Part shown: one piece after another, positions 41,817 to 50,757 of the stretch | Numbering within the stretch: the first letter of the stretch is position 1 | Layout: every line of letters starts with the position of its first letter | NCBI RefSeq assembly: GCF_001263415.1 | Contig: NZ_LGTE01000001.1 | Location: forward strand, 186,001-250,000 | DNA: 64,000 nucleotides | DNA from: Thermincola ferriacetica | GTDB taxonomy: Bacteria > Bacillota > Thermincolia > Thermincolales > Thermincolaceae | Reading direction: 5' to 3' | Notes under the pieces: generated by a model | Seen by the model: the letters and a program-made list of their open reading frames with translations, nothing else | Databases searched by the model: none | What the model was told of the DNA's origin: nothing | Program-made: the position numbers and the translations under genes

Positions 41817-43169
41817 ATGAGCAATGACCGGATTGTGGTAATTGGGGGAGTTGCGGCAGGAATGAGCGCTGCCGCCAAAGCAGCCCGGGTAAAACCTGAT
41901 GCCCGGATTACAGTTTTTACAAACGAGATTTACATATCTTACGGAGCTTGTGGATTTCCTTATTTTTTGGCCGGAGAGATTGAAAATGAAGCGAAACTGG
42001 TGGCCAGGTCCATAGAACAGTTCAGGGCCCAGAATATAGATGTTCGTGTAGGCCACGAGGTTTTAAAGATTAACCCTGCCGACAAAAAGGTTTCCGTTAA
42101 GAAACTGGGGACTGTTGAAGAGGTGGATTATGATAAGCTTGTCATTGCAACGGGAGCGTCGCCGTTTATTCCACCGGTAGAGGGAGTAAATTTGAGAAAT
42201 GTATTTGTTCTTAGAAATATGGGTCATGCCATGGAATTAAAAAACTATATTTCCCGCGAAAAACCGAAAAATGCGGTAATAGTCGGTGGCGGCTATATTG
42301 GATTGGAAATGGCGGAGATGCTGCTGAAGCTCGGCTGTAAGGTAGCAATCGTTGAATTAGCTCCTCAAATAGTCCCTAATATGGATGAAGATATGGCAGC
42401 TATTCTGAAGGAATATCTGGAGAAAAACGGGGTAGAGGTATTTACTGCTGAGAAGCTGATGAGGATAGAAGGTCGGGAAGCGGTAGAAAAGGTAGTAACC
42501 GATAAAAGGGAAATAGTTTCCGAGATGGTACTGTTAGCTGTTGGAACTGTGCCTAATTCCAAACTGGCTGAGGATGCCGGGATTGAACTGGGTATCAGGA
42601 ATGCCATAAAAGTGAACACCAGGATGGAGACCAGTATTCCGGACATTTATGCTGCCGGCGATTGCGCCACAGTAAGACATCGCCTTACGGGTGAAGATGT
42701 TTATATTCCCCTGGGTACTACAGCAAATAAGCAGGGGCGTGTGGCCGGCGAAAATGCAGCCGGTGGAAATGCAGAATTTGCCGGGGTATTGGGTACAGGC
42801 ATAGCAAAAGTAATGAACATGGAAATAGCGCGCACAGGGTTAAGCGCCAGAGAGCTGCAGCAGCACGGCATAGAATACGTTGAGACAGTTATCCTGGCCA
42901 GAACAAAGGCCGGATATTACCCGGGTAGTGAAAAAATATATATCAAATTAATAGCCGGCAAACAGGATGGAAAGCTATGGGGAGCCCAGATTGTAGGAGG
43001 AGCGGGGGCCGGAAAACGGATAGATGTATTTGCTGCATGTATGCACCTGGGCGCTACGGTGGATGCAGTACAGGACATGGATTTGGCTTATGCGCCGCCC
43101 TTTAGTCCAGTCTATGATGCTATACTGGTCGGTCTTGCAGATTTACAAAAAAAGTTAAAACGAGTATGA
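41817..43169 (+). CDS. CoA-disulfide reductase/NADH oxidase family flavoprotein
   Basis: The 450-residue flavoenzyme has FAD motif VVIGGVAAGMSAAAKA, a single redox cysteine in YISYGACGFPYFLAGEI near residue 44 as in CoA-disulfide reductases and NADH oxidases, NAD motif AVIVGGGYIGLEMAEML near 153, and the second FAD motif DIYAAGDCA near 278. It reduces CoA disulfide, CoA persulfide or other low-molecular-weight disulfides. It is only moderately similar to the paralogue at 21368. The downstream selenoprotein with a CsoR/CstR-type operator makes a sulfur- or persulfide-related role plausible. Confidence 0.87.
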   Translation: MSNDRIVVIGGVAAGMSAAAKAARVKPDARITVFTNEIYISYGACGFPYFLAGEIENEAKLVARSIEQFRAQNIDVRVGHEVLKINPADKKVSVKKLGTVEEVDYDKLVIATGASPFIPPVEGVNLRNVFVLRNMGHAMELKNYISREKPKNAVIVGGGYIGLEMAEMLLKLGCKVAIVELAPQIVPNMDEDMAAILKEYLEKNGVEVFTAEKLMRIEGREAVEKVVTDKREIVSEMVLLAVGTVPNSKLAEDAGIELGIRNAIKVNTRMETSIPDIYAAGDCATVRHRLTGEDVYIPLGTTANKQGRVAGENAAGGNAEFAGVLGTGIAKVMNMEIARTGLSARELQQHGIEYVETVILARTKAGYYPGSEKIYIKLIAGKQDGKLWGAQIVGGAGAGKRIDVFAACMHLGATVDAVQDMDLAYAPPFSPVYDAILVGLADLQKKLKRV

Positions 43170-43235
43170 ACTTTAGTCTATAAGTTAAAAAGTACTTGTA
43201 AGCTGTAGAAAGATATGATACAATAACCGTTAGAA

Positions 43236-43252
43236 ATACCCAGTGGGGGTAT
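43236..43252 (+). promoter_or_regulatory. CsoR/CstR-like operator before the selenoprotein gene
   Basis: ATACCCAGTGGGGGTAT is an inverted repeat closely resembling the Bacillus subtilis CsoR operator pattern (ATACCC-N-GGGGGTAT). It lies just downstream of a promoter (TTGTAA 43196-43201, TACAAT 43219-43224, spacer 17), an ideal repressor position. Confidence 0.6.
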
Positions 43253-43269
43253 GGGGGGTGTAAATAGTT

Positions 43270-43569
43270 ATGGTAAAGGTTTCTGAAAATGCATACAAGG
43301 AAATAAAAAAAGAAGTGGAAAAAGCCAATGCTCCATTCGTACGGATAATCTTCAACGGATTTGGCTGAGGCGGACCCCAGTTGGGTTTGGCTTTGGACAA
43401 GTCAGCTAATGAAGGAGACAAAATTGTTGAGAACAATGGTATTAAGTATGTTATTGGCAAAGATATTATGAGATTTGCATCCAGTTTTTATATCGATTAC
43501 CGAAGGAGCATATTTGGCGGCGGCTTCCGCGTTTTTGCCGGTCAGGGCAACAATTCTTCATGCTGCTAA
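43270..43569 (+). CDS. HesB-like (IscA-family) selenoprotein with in-frame UGA
   Basis: Reading from ATG 43270 (after GGGGGGTGTAAATAGTT), the frame stays open for 99 residues if the TGA at 43366-43368 is read as selenocysteine (residue 33). The context FNGFG-U-GGPQLGLALD matches the HesB/IscA-like family, in which this position is Cys or Sec and the CGGP motif is a metal or cluster ligand. Sequence on both sides of the UGA is one continuous domain, so a nonsense mutation is unlikely. The C terminus ends NSSCC. Ordinary gene calling would give only the part from 43381. A stem GCTGA/TCAGC spanning the bases after the UGA could be part of a bacterial SECIS, but I cannot establish the full element. 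Confidence 0.82.
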
Positions 43570-43593
43570 AGTTTGGTGAAATAATTAAGGTTT

Positions 43594-43690
43594 AAAAAGG
43601 GGCGCAAGGTTTCCTTCCGATTAAGGTCTGTCTGTTCCAATTCCCGTTGCAGGGAATGATGAAGGCGTCAGGGATACCTTGGGCCCTTTA
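43594..43690 (+). promoter_or_regulatory. Candidate structured leader RNA upstream of corA
   Basis: AAAGGGGCGCAAGGT (43596-43610) pairs with ACCTTGGGCCCTTT (43676-43689) over 13 base pairs with one mismatch, enclosing ATTCCC-GTTGCA-GGGAAT and a CCTTC/GAAGG pairing. Long closed stems of this kind suggest a regulatory RNA. It does not show the M-box or Mn riboswitch consensus that I know. The rest of the gap to 43855 holds no gene. Confidence 0.4.
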
Positions 43691-43855
43691 GACTGATAAT
43701 TAAGATCAAGAGAACTCCAGCGGCGCTTATGCATACGTGGTAAATAAAGAAGCTAAACCTTACATATTTTTGGATTTACTGAAAAAGTACTAAAATAGAA
43801 ACGATGAAAAGCTGCATAAAAAAGAGCTTTAAATATAATAAGCGCCGGTGATAAT

Positions 43856-44776
43856 ATGGTTGAAACAGTTTTGGAATCGAAAAAAAATAACTTTTTATGG
43901 CTGGACCTTGTGGAACCGACGGAGGAAGAATTGCAGGATGTGGCCGGCAGATTTGGCTTGCACACTACTTCCCTGGAGGACTGTCTGGACCCGATTCACC
44001 AGCCCAAGTTTGAAAAAGTACAAAACACCGTTTTCATCATCCTGCGGGCTTACGATACCAGAAGTAGGCTGCAGACAGACAGTATCCATAAAATAACCAG
44101 GAAGTTGGCCATATTTTTGGGTAACAACTTTATTATTACCGTACACAGGTCAGAGTTGGATTTTGTCAATGAACTGAAAGATGAGTGGAAAAACCGGTGT
44201 GCGCGAGATGAGAAATCTGAATCTAACCTGATCATCCTGTTGGGCCTGGTTAAAGGGGCGGTCTATTCTTATTCTTTAGCTTTTGAAAAGTTGGAAGAAG
44301 CTATCGAAGGATATGAAGGAAAAATATTTACCAATGATGATACACCGGTGAATATAAAAGAAATCCATGAATTCAGGAGCAAGGTATCGGCAATTCGCAG
44401 AGTATTGAGACAGTTATATGATGTAATACTGAAAATTGATGACTATACCGATGAATTTGCGCCGGTTTACCAGGATATCAGGGAACGGTTGGAGCGGTAC
44501 CTGATGCTGACCGATGCCCTGCGCGAAGCCAGCAACGATATATTAAATACGCATATTTCCTTAGCGTCGCACAGGACCAATGAAGTAATAAGGGTATTAA
44601 CCATTTTCTCAGTCTTCTTTTTACCCTTAACCTTTATTGTGGGAATTTACGGGATGAATTTCAAATATATGCCGGAACTAAAAACTACTTACGGTTATCC
44701 GTCAACCTGGCTGGTGATGGTTCTGATTACGGCAGGAATCTACACCTGGTTCAAACGCCGCGGTTGGCTCAAATAA
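43856..44776 (+). CDS. corA: CorA family divalent metal transporter
   Basis: The 306-residue protein has a large N-terminal cytoplasmic domain and two C-terminal membrane helices. The selectivity motif YGMNF stands between them (near residue 273), as in CorA channels for Mg(II) or Co(II). The family helix with VSAIRRVLRQLYDVIL is near residue 170. The ATG at 43856 has CGGTGAT upstream, a weak site. In a region rich in cobalt and nickel genes cobalt transport is possible, but magnesium is the usual substrate. Confidence 0.88.
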   Translation: MVETVLESKKNNFLWLDLVEPTEEELQDVAGRFGLHTTSLEDCLDPIHQPKFEKVQNTVFIILRAYDTRSRLQTDSIHKITRKLAIFLGNNFIITVHRSELDFVNELKDEWKNRCARDEKSESNLIILLGLVKGAVYSYSLAFEKLEEAIEGYEGKIFTNDDTPVNIKEIHEFRSKVSAIRRVLRQLYDVILKIDDYTDEFAPVYQDIRERLERYLMLTDALREASNDILNTHISLASHRTNEVIRVLTIFSVFFLPLTFIVGIYGMNFKYMPELKTTYGYPSTWLVMVLITAGIYTWFKRRGWLK

Positions 44777-44789
44777 AGCATATAACATT

Positions 44790-44817
44790 GGTAAAGCCGG
44801 GAATTCCCGGCTTTACC
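44790..44817. terminator. Terminator-like palindrome after corA
   Basis: GGTAAAGCCGGG-AATT-CCCGGCTTTACC, a perfect 12-bp stem, but without a T-run on the plus strand. It may act as a weak bidirectional terminator or stabilise the mRNA end. Confidence 0.5.
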
Positions 44818-44934
44818 TCTGTTGTGGGGCTGCAATCACCGACCGGGAAAATGAACAAAAATATTTAGAGGAAAAAGGAAATTATTATCGAAAACATTTC
44901 CTTATCAGGAATTCTCTTGAAGGAAGTGGAAACG

Positions 44935-45192
44935 GTGAAAATATGTCCAAAGTGTTTGGCCGAATATGACGACAAAGAAGCGCCGGGAGAAAACGATTTC
45001 TGTATCGAGTGTTATGGAGAATGTGTAGATGCCCAACTAATTGACAAAAATGTTTTTATGAAAACCACCGGCGAAGAGGATTTGTGGCAAAAAAAAGAAA
45101 AACTTAAGGTTTCCCACCTTGCTGAACGTTCTAAAAAGGTCCTGATGAACAGAATCGAAAAACTGATCGTAGAAAAAAGAGGAATGCCTTAG
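44935..45192 (+). CDS. Small zinc-ribbon-like protein, 85 aa
   Basis: The protein starts MKICPKCLAEYDDKEAPGEN and has a second cysteine pair FCIECYGEC, so CPKC and CIEC probably bind one zinc. The rest is helical and Lys-rich. I take GTG 44935 because AGGAAG lies at the right distance; TTG 44917 is a weaker alternative. No family recognised. Confidence 0.65.
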   Translation: MKICPKCLAEYDDKEAPGENDFCIECYGECVDAQLIDKNVFMKTTGEEDLWQKKEKLKVSHLAERSKKVLMNRIEKLIVEKRGMP

Positions 45193-45215
45193 AATACGGA
45201 AAGGAACATTGCCTG

Positions 45216-45506
45216 ATGAGGATAATCTCAACCAACCAGGATGTTTATAAATTAGCCCTGTATTTATATGAGCTACTGATGAATCAGGGACTGACGAAAG
45301 CGGCAGGTATGCTGGAGGATGTTATTGAAGCATGCTGGGCTACTTCTACGGAGGCCTTGCAGAATCACGGACAGGCTTTTGCATATATTTTGCAAAATCA
45401 TGCGGAGCAGTTGCCGGAGACCGTAAAAACGGCCGTTGAGGAAGCCGTAAAATTTATTGATGAATTACTGAACAAAAATAGCCATCGGAAATCGAACTTA
45501 CTCTGA
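45216..45506 (+). CDS. Hypothetical helical protein, 96 aa
   Basis: A mostly alpha-helical small protein (MRIISTNQDVYKLALYLYEL...), with conserved-looking EACWATSTEALQNHG and a polar C-terminal tail. It starts 23 bases after the zinc-ribbon gene, behind GAAAGGAAC, so both may share a transcript. No family or function recognised. Confidence 0.6.
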   Translation: MRIISTNQDVYKLALYLYELLMNQGLTKAAGMLEDVIEACWATSTEALQNHGQAFAYILQNHAEQLPETVKTAVEEAVKFIDELLNKNSHRKSNLL

Positions 45507-45580
45507 ATGAGGTTCTGTAATGATTGTAAATATAAAAAGATAAAAGCAGGAAAAAGCAGGCCTTTAATTGAAAAATATGT

Positions 45581-45638
45581 TTGACAACCGTATAGCGCTA
45601 AATGTATAATTATTACAGTAAAATCGAACAAATGTTTG
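45581..45638 (+). promoter_or_regulatory. recA promoter and LexA (SOS) box
   Basis: TTGACA (45581-45586) and TATAAT (45605-45610), spacer 18, form a near-consensus promoter. CGAACAAATGTTTG (45625-45638) matches the Firmicute LexA/DinR box CGAAC-N4-GTTYG and covers the early transcribed region, so recA is expected to be DNA-damage inducible. Confidence 0.88.
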
Positions 45639-45653
45639 ATAAGGAGGATTAAC

Positions 45654-46685
45654 ATGTCTGATAAATTAAAGGCCTTGGATATGGCGTTGAGCCAAATTGA
45701 AAAGCAGTTTGGTAAGGGTTCCATTATGAAGCTTGGCGAAGCATCAGCCAAAATGAACATTGAGGTTATCCCCACCGGGGCTCTTGCCCTGGATGTTGCA
45801 TTAGGGGTGGGAGGGGTCCCCCGGGGCCGGGTTGTAGAAATATATGGGCCGGAATCTTCAGGTAAGACGACAGTTGCCTTACATATTATTGCTGAAGCGC
45901 AAAAACTTGGCGGAACGGCTGCCTTTATTGACGCGGAACACGCTCTGGACCCCTACTATGCAAGAAAATTAGGGGTAGACATAGACAATTTACTGGTATC
46001 CCAGCCTGATACCGGCGAGCAGGCTTTGGAGATTGCTGAAGCCCTGGTCAGAAGCGGCGCCATAGATGTTATTGTTGTTGACTCTGTTGCGGCGCTGGTA
46101 CCGCGAGCAGAGATAGAAGGTGAAATGGGCGATGCCCATGTCGGCCTGCAGGCCCGGTTGATGTCCCAGGCCTTAAGAAAATTGACAGGCGCCATTAGCA
46201 AGTCTCGCACAACGGCAATATTTATCAACCAAATCAGAGAAAAAGTAGGCGTAATGTTTGGCAACCCGGAGACCACGCCAGGTGGGCGAGCCTTGAAATT
46301 TTACGCCAGTGTTAGGATGGAAGTAAGGAAAATTGAATCTTTAAAGCAGGGCGCAGATGTAATTGGCAGCCGGACCAGGGTTAAAGTAGTAAAGAATAAG
46401 GTTGCGCCGCCTTTTAAGCAGGCAGATTTTGATATCACCTATGGCGAGGGTATTTCCAGGGAAGGCAGTATTATTGACATGGCAACAGATTTAAATATTT
46501 TAAATAAGAGCGGCGCTTGGTATTCGTACAAGGACGAGAGACTGGGGCAGGGCAGGGAAAATGTTAAGGAATACTTGAAAGAGCATCCGGAAATTGCCAA
46601 CGAAATTGAGGAAAAGATCAGGGAAAGTCTTGGTTTACACAAAAACCCTGAAGTTACAGATGAGGGCTCGGAAATAAATGGATGA
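45654..46685 (+). CDS. recA: Recombinase RecA
   Basis: The 343-residue strand-exchange protein also acts as LexA coprotease. It shows Walker [10 protein letters not shown], the motif [15 protein letters not shown], the DNA-binding loop L1/L2 region with [12 protein letters not shown] and [20 protein letters not shown], and an acidic C-terminal tail. ATG 45654 is preceded by AAGGAGG; the TTG at 45636 lies inside the LexA box. The stop overlaps recX. Confidence 0.97.
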   Translation: MSDKLKALDMALSQIEKQFGKGSIMKLGEASAKMNIEVIPTGALALDVALGVGGVPRGRVVEIYGPESSGKTTVALHIIAEAQKLGGTAAFIDAEHALDPYYARKLGVDIDNLLVSQPDTGEQALEIAEALVRSGAIDVIVVDSVAALVPRAEIEGEMGDAHVGLQARLMSQALRKLTGAISKSRTTAIFINQIREKVGVMFGNPETTPGGRALKFYASVRMEVRKIESLKQGADVIGSRTRVKVVKNKVAPPFKQADFDITYGEGISREGSIIDMATDLNILNKSGAWYSYKDERLGQGRENVKEYLKEHPEIANEIEEKIRESLGLHKNPEVTDEGSEING

Positions 46686-47151
46686 TATTTACAGCCGGGC
46701 CAAGGAATATGCTTTTAAGCTGTTGACTTTCCGCCCCAGGACAAAAAAAGAGATCGAGGATAAACTGGCCGGTAAAAACTACCCCACAGAAATTATCAGG
46801 CAGATAGTGCAAATGCTGGAAAATTACAACCTTGTTAATGATGAGGAATTTGCCGAACTTTGGATTCGTGACCGATGTAAGGTAAGGTCCTATGGGAGGT
46901 GGCGGATTAAGCATGAACTGGCCCTTAAAGGAATTGACAGGGCTTTGATTGATGAGCAGGTAAACAGGCTGATTTCCGATGAGGAAGAATTCGAAATGGC
47001 CAGGCGCCTGGTTGAAAAAAAGAGAAAAACCGGCAGGCTTAACAAAAGAAAAGTTTATGCTTTCCTCAGAAGGAGAGGATTTCCAAAGGAAATTGTCAAT
47101 CATTTGTTGGCCGAATACGGGTGGGAAGAGGCCGAGAACCCTTGTGAATAA
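46678..47151 (+). CDS. recX: Regulatory protein RecX
   Basis: A 157-residue modulator of RecA filaments. It has the repeated three-helix pattern of RecX ([20 protein letters not shown], and [20 protein letters not shown]). It starts 8 bases inside recA. Length is within the usual range for the short RecX forms. Confidence 0.92.
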   Translation: MDDIYSRAKEYAFKLLTFRPRTKKEIEDKLAGKNYPTEIIRQIVQMLENYNLVNDEEFAELWIRDRCKVRSYGRWRIKHELALKGIDRALIDEQVNRLISDEEEFEMARRLVEKKRKTGRLNKRKVYAFLRRRGFPKEIVNHLLAEYGWEEAENPCE

Positions 47152-47166
47152 AGGTATCCCATCATC

Positions 47167-47443
47167 TTGACAGATAATCCAAAAAACTATAAAATAAATG
47201 ATGGGAGAAACTAGAATTAGATTTTACTACCATTTTACGGGTTTTCTATATATGTTGGTAATATGCAACAGGTATAAAAGGACATGATTAAATTACAAAT
47301 ATACTTTACCAGAAGAATATGTGTAATTTGATGTCTGTACCCGTAACATAAGTGGTAGGAGGTCTTATTCGAACCGAGTTTCACTCGGTTCTTCTTATTA
47401 TCTGGGAGATTGCGTTTTAAACAGGCCTTAAAACGTAATCTCC
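47167..47443 (+). promoter_or_regulatory. rny leader: promoter, terminator-like hairpin and inverted repeat
   Basis: TTGACA (47167-47172) and TAAAAT (47190-47195), spacer 17, form a promoter. Then come a hairpin GAACCGAG/CTCGGTTC (47372-47392) followed by TTCTTATT, and a long inverted repeat GGAGATTGCGTTTTAA / TTAAAACGTAATCTCC (47405-47443). The 350-base gap thus holds a long structured 5' leader but no gene. Confidence 0.5.
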
Positions 47444-47533
47444 GGATGCAAACAAAAGTTAATCGAAAGATGAAGCCAAAATTTGAATGGGAGGTGAATT
47501 GACATTAACACGGAATTAGTTATAGTAATCGTC

Positions 47534-49045
47534 ATGGTAGCTGCGGTTGTTTTCTTTGGAGCAGGGTATTTTCTTAGGAAGGCGCTGGCCGAAGCAAAAA
47601 TTGCTTCTGCTGAAGAAGCTGCCAGAAAAATAATTGCTGAGGCCGAGAAAAACGCTGAGGCTAAGAAAAGAGAAGCCATTCTGGAGGCCAAGGAAGAAGT
47701 TCTCAAGTTTCGGAATGAAGTTGAAAAGGAAAACAAAGAGCGCAGAAACGAGCTGCAGCGCCTGGAAAGAAGGTTAATGCAGAAAGAGGAATACCTCGAT
47801 AAAAAGACGGAATCTATTGAAAGAAAAGAGGAGTCTTTAAACCGTAAGGAAAGCCAGATAGATGCCATCAGGGCGCAGCTTGAGGAACTGCATAATAAGC
47901 AGGTAGCCGAATTGGAGCGTCTTTCCGGATTGACTTCAGAAGAAGCAAGAGAACTGTTGTTGGCCAATATTGAAGAGGAAATCAAGCACGAAGCTGCTAT
48001 GATGATTAAGGAGGTCGAGACCCAGGCCAAAGAAGAGGGCGAGAAAAGAGCAAGGGATATTATTGCCCAAGCAATCCAGAGATGTGCTGCCGACCATGTG
48101 GCGGAAGTGACAGTTACGGTTGTATCTTTGCCCAATGATGAAATGAAGGGCCGGATTATCGGTCGTGAAGGCCGGAATATCAGGACCCTGGAAACATTAA
48201 CGGGTATTGACCTGATAATTGATGATACGCCTGAAGCTGTTATCCTGTCCGGGTTTGATCCGGTAAGACGTGAGGTAGCGCGCATTGCCCTTGAGAAACT
48301 CATCCTTGACGGGCGTATTCACCCGGCAAGGATAGAGGAAATGGTAGAAAAGGCCCAAAAAGAAGTCGATGCCCAGATCAGGGAAACCGGTGAACAGGCA
48401 ACTTTTGAAACCGGTGTACATGGGTTGCATCCCGAATTGGTTAAATTGTTGGGCAGGCTGAAGTTCAGAACAAGTTATGGCCAAAATGTTTTGAAACATT
48501 CCCTCGAAGTTTCTCATCTGGCCGGGTTGATGGCCGCTGAATTGGGCGCTGATGTTGCCTTGGCCAAGAGAGCCGGCTTGCTGCATGACATTGGTAAGGC
48601 AGTCGACCATGAAGTTGAGGGGCCGCATGTTACCATCGGTGCCGACCTGGTCAGGAAATATAAGGAGTCTTCCGAGGTAGTACATGCTGTTGCCGCTCAC
48701 CATGGTGACGAAGAACCGCAGACTATCGAAGCTGTTTTGGTTCAGGCTGCTGATGCCATTTCTGCTGCCCGACCGGGAGCACGCAGAGAAACATTGGAAT
48801 CATATATTAAACGTCTTGAAAAGCTTGAAAGTATAGCCAACGAATTTGAAGGTGTTGAAAAGTCATATGCTATTCAAGCCGGACGTGAAATAAGGGTTAT
48901 GGTGAAACCCGAGAAGGTCGATGATTTGGCCGCCGTACGGCTTGTTAGAGATATTGTGAAAAGAATTGAGGAGGAACTCGATTATCCCGGCCAGATTAAG
49001 GTTATGGTGATAAGAGAGACCAGGGCTATCGAATATGCTAAATAG
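47534..49045 (+). CDS. rny: Ribonuclease Y
   Basis: This membrane-anchored endoribonuclease initiates mRNA turnover. In order it shows an N-terminal membrane helix, a long coiled coil (about residues 20-170), a KH domain ([19 protein letters not shown]) and an HD domain ([21 protein letters not shown]). ATG 47534 has no ribosome site and cuts the membrane helix short. The frame stays open upstream to 47498, and an AUU codon at 47504 lies 7-8 bases after GGGAGGTG, giving [12 protein letters not shown] and a normal anchor. The real start is therefore probably AUU 47504. The usual length (about 513-520) also fits better. Confidence 0.93.
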   Translation: MVAAVVFFGAGYFLRKALAEAKIASAEEAARKIIAEAEKNAEAKKREAILEAKEEVLKFRNEVEKENKERRNELQRLERRLMQKEEYLDKKTESIERKEESLNRKESQIDAIRAQLEELHNKQVAELERLSGLTSEEARELLLANIEEEIKHEAAMMIKEVETQAKEEGEKRARDIIAQAIQRCAADHVAEVTVTVVSLPNDEMKGRIIGREGRNIRTLETLTGIDLIIDDTPEAVILSGFDPVRREVARIALEKLILDGRIHPARIEEMVEKAQKEVDAQIRETGEQATFETGVHGLHPELVKLLGRLKFRTSYGQNVLKHSLEVSHLAGLMAAELGADVALAKRAGLLHDIGKAVDHEVEGPHVTIGADLVRKYKESSEVVHAVAAHHGDEEPQTIEAVLVQAADAISAARPGARRETLESYIKRLEKLESIANEFEGVEKSYAIQAGREIRVMVKPEKVDDLAAVRLVRDIVKRIEEELDYPGQIKVMVIRETRAIEYAK

Positions 49046-49051
49046 GAAACC

Positions 49052-49080
49052 AACGACCTCTTTTAAAGAGGTCGTTTCTA
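49052..49080 (+). terminator. Terminator after rny
   Basis: AACGACCTC (49052-49060) pairs with GAGGTCGTT (49068-49076) and is followed by TCTAATT. Confidence 0.7.
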
Positions 49081-49266
49081 ATTAATATTAAATATTTATT
49101 TATCTAGAAGAATATTGTATCCCATAAAAGTATTTACCCAAATTCTCCAAGAAATCTTGTTGCTATAAATTAGAACAGGAAAACTTAATGATTTCTTTTT
49201 TATTTGCAGGGTTTTCTGGTATGAAGAAAGAATTTATGATACAATAACTTTTGTGGGGTGAAATCT

Positions 49267-49788
49267 ATGACTTGGAAGTATAAGCAGAAAGATAATGAGG
49301 TTACTGACAGTATTGGGCTTCTGATTTCAATTTTAGTGAGATATCCCGAGGTGGGTACTATTAATTACGACCCCAGAACTCAGGTTTTAAAGTTTACATT
49401 TATTTTTTCAACAAAACTGGATGAGAAGGAAATAAATAATTTCAACAAACTTATTCTTGAAGGAATAGAAACTTATAACCTGTTGGAGGGTAAAAAAGCA
49501 ACCAAAACAGAAGTACATTTCCAATTTTGCGATAACTTTACGCTGCTGGAAATCTGTCGCGATGTCAACACCTTAACAAAGGAAGAATTATCATTAATTG
49601 TAGAACTGGTACATGATTATTTCAGCCAAGATCTTATTACGGAAACTAACGATTACATTATGGAAGAAGACCTATTGATGCAGGAAGAACTAATTGAACA
49701 TATGCTGGAAAATTTAAAGACATCTACCCAGGAAAAGAACCTGATTGCTTTCCGTGAAGACGGGCGGGTCCTTGTTTTTAACAAGTAG
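49267..49788 (+). CDS. Hypothetical protein, 173 aa
   Basis: A cytoplasmic protein of mixed alpha/beta pattern with no recognised motif. It has an acidic Glu/Leu-rich C-terminal region (YIMEEDLLMQEELIEHMLE) and then a short beta strand. ATG 49267 is chosen over GTG 49258, with TGGGGTG upstream. It stands between rny and ymdB, a place where Peptococcaceae genomes often carry an uncharacterised gene, so a link with RNA turnover is possible but unproven. Confidence 0.7.
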   Translation: MTWKYKQKDNEVTDSIGLLISILVRYPEVGTINYDPRTQVLKFTFIFSTKLDEKEINNFNKLILEGIETYNLLEGKKATKTEVHFQFCDNFTLLEICRDVNTLTKEELSLIVELVHDYFSQDLITETNDYIMEEDLLMQEELIEHMLENLKTSTQEKNLIAFREDGRVLVFNK

Positions 49789-49832
49789 AGAAGAATTGGG
49801 GAGCTTTCGGTAAGTAGCTAGGAGGATTTAGA

Positions 49833-50612
49833 TTGCGATTATTGATGATCGGAGATATTGTTGGCCGACCGGGAAGAAAGGCGGTAAAGGAGACGTTGCC
49901 GGGTCTCAAAAAAGAATTGCAAGTTGACGTAGTAGTGGCCAACGGAGAAAACGCTGCCGGCGGCACCGGAATTACCCAGGACGTAGCGAACGAATTGTTT
50001 AACGCCGGGATAGATATTTTAACCATGGGTAACCATGTTTGGGATAAGAAAGATGTTTTCACTTTTATTGATAAAGAGAAAAGGATTGTACGGCCGGCAA
50101 ATTACCCGGAGGGAACGCCGGGTTTAGGATATACGGTCTGCGAGATACAAAATACCAAAATAATTATAATTAATATTTCAGGCTTGGTATTTATGCCCAA
50201 CTTACGCTGCCCTTTTAGGACAGTAGCAGAGATTCTCGAGGAAGCACAGGATATTACACCAAATATATTTGTTGATTTTCACGCAGAAGCCACCTCAGAA
50301 AAAATCGCCCTGGCTTGGTATTTAAACGGCAGAGTTACAGCCGTTTGCGGGACCCATACCCATGTACAAACAGCTGATGAAACCATCCTTCCGGATGGAA
50401 CGGCCTATATTACCGATATAGGTATGACGGGACCTAAAAATTCGGTATTAGGTGTGAAGACCGATTTAGTCCTGCAAAAATTTTTAACTCAAATGCCGGT
50501 CAGGTTTGAAGTTGCCGACGGGCCTTACCAGTTTAACGCAGTAATTATAGAATTTGATGAATTATCCGGAAAAGCCAGAAATATCGAGAGAATATTTAAT
50601 ATCGAGGGTTAA
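49833..50612 (+). CDS. ymdB: YmdB family metallophosphoesterase (2',3'-cAMP phosphodiesterase)
   Basis: The 259-residue enzyme shows all YmdB (TIGR00282) motifs: GDIVGRPGRKAV, ANGENAAGGTGIT, MGNHVWDKKD, VDFHAEATSEKIAL and CGTHTHVQTADE, which together bind a two-iron centre. In Bacillus subtilis YmdB affects biofilm and motility choice and interacts with RNase Y functions. It starts at TTG 49833 with AGGAGG 8 bases upstream. The order rny-(hypothetical)-ymdB-spoVS is conserved in spore formers. Confidence 0.93.
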   Translation: MRLLMIGDIVGRPGRKAVKETLPGLKKELQVDVVVANGENAAGGTGITQDVANELFNAGIDILTMGNHVWDKKDVFTFIDKEKRIVRPANYPEGTPGLGYTVCEIQNTKIIIINISGLVFMPNLRCPFRTVAEILEEAQDITPNIFVDFHAEATSEKIALAWYLNGRVTAVCGTHTHVQTADETILPDGTAYITDIGMTGPKNSVLGVKTDLVLQKFLTQMPVRFEVADGPYQFNAVIIEFDELSGKARNIERIFNIEG

Positions 50613-50757
50613 AGGCAAGTTACTTTCTTAATTGTTGGAATATTAAAATAAAAGGTTAAAAATAATTCTTGAAAAAAGAGGAATTTTTTTGTAGTTAGCG
50701 AATATATGCTTTATAGAAATATCGGAAATAGATTCCACAATTAAGGAGGTTGCAATG

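Noticed and set aside
41817-43169. The two CoA-disulfide-reductase-like genes (21368, 41817) as a recent duplication
   Set aside because: They share motifs but differ across most of the sequence and lie in unrelated clusters.
43366-43368. TGA read as a nonsense mutation or sequencing error in a HesB pseudogene
   Set aside because: The domain is intact on both sides, the position is the known Cys/Sec site, and promoter and ribosome site are good, so selenocysteine is the better reading.
47428-48303. A 291-codon minus-strand frame opposite rny
   Set aside because: It is a Ser/Leu-rich shadow of the RNase Y coiled coil and has no ribosome site.
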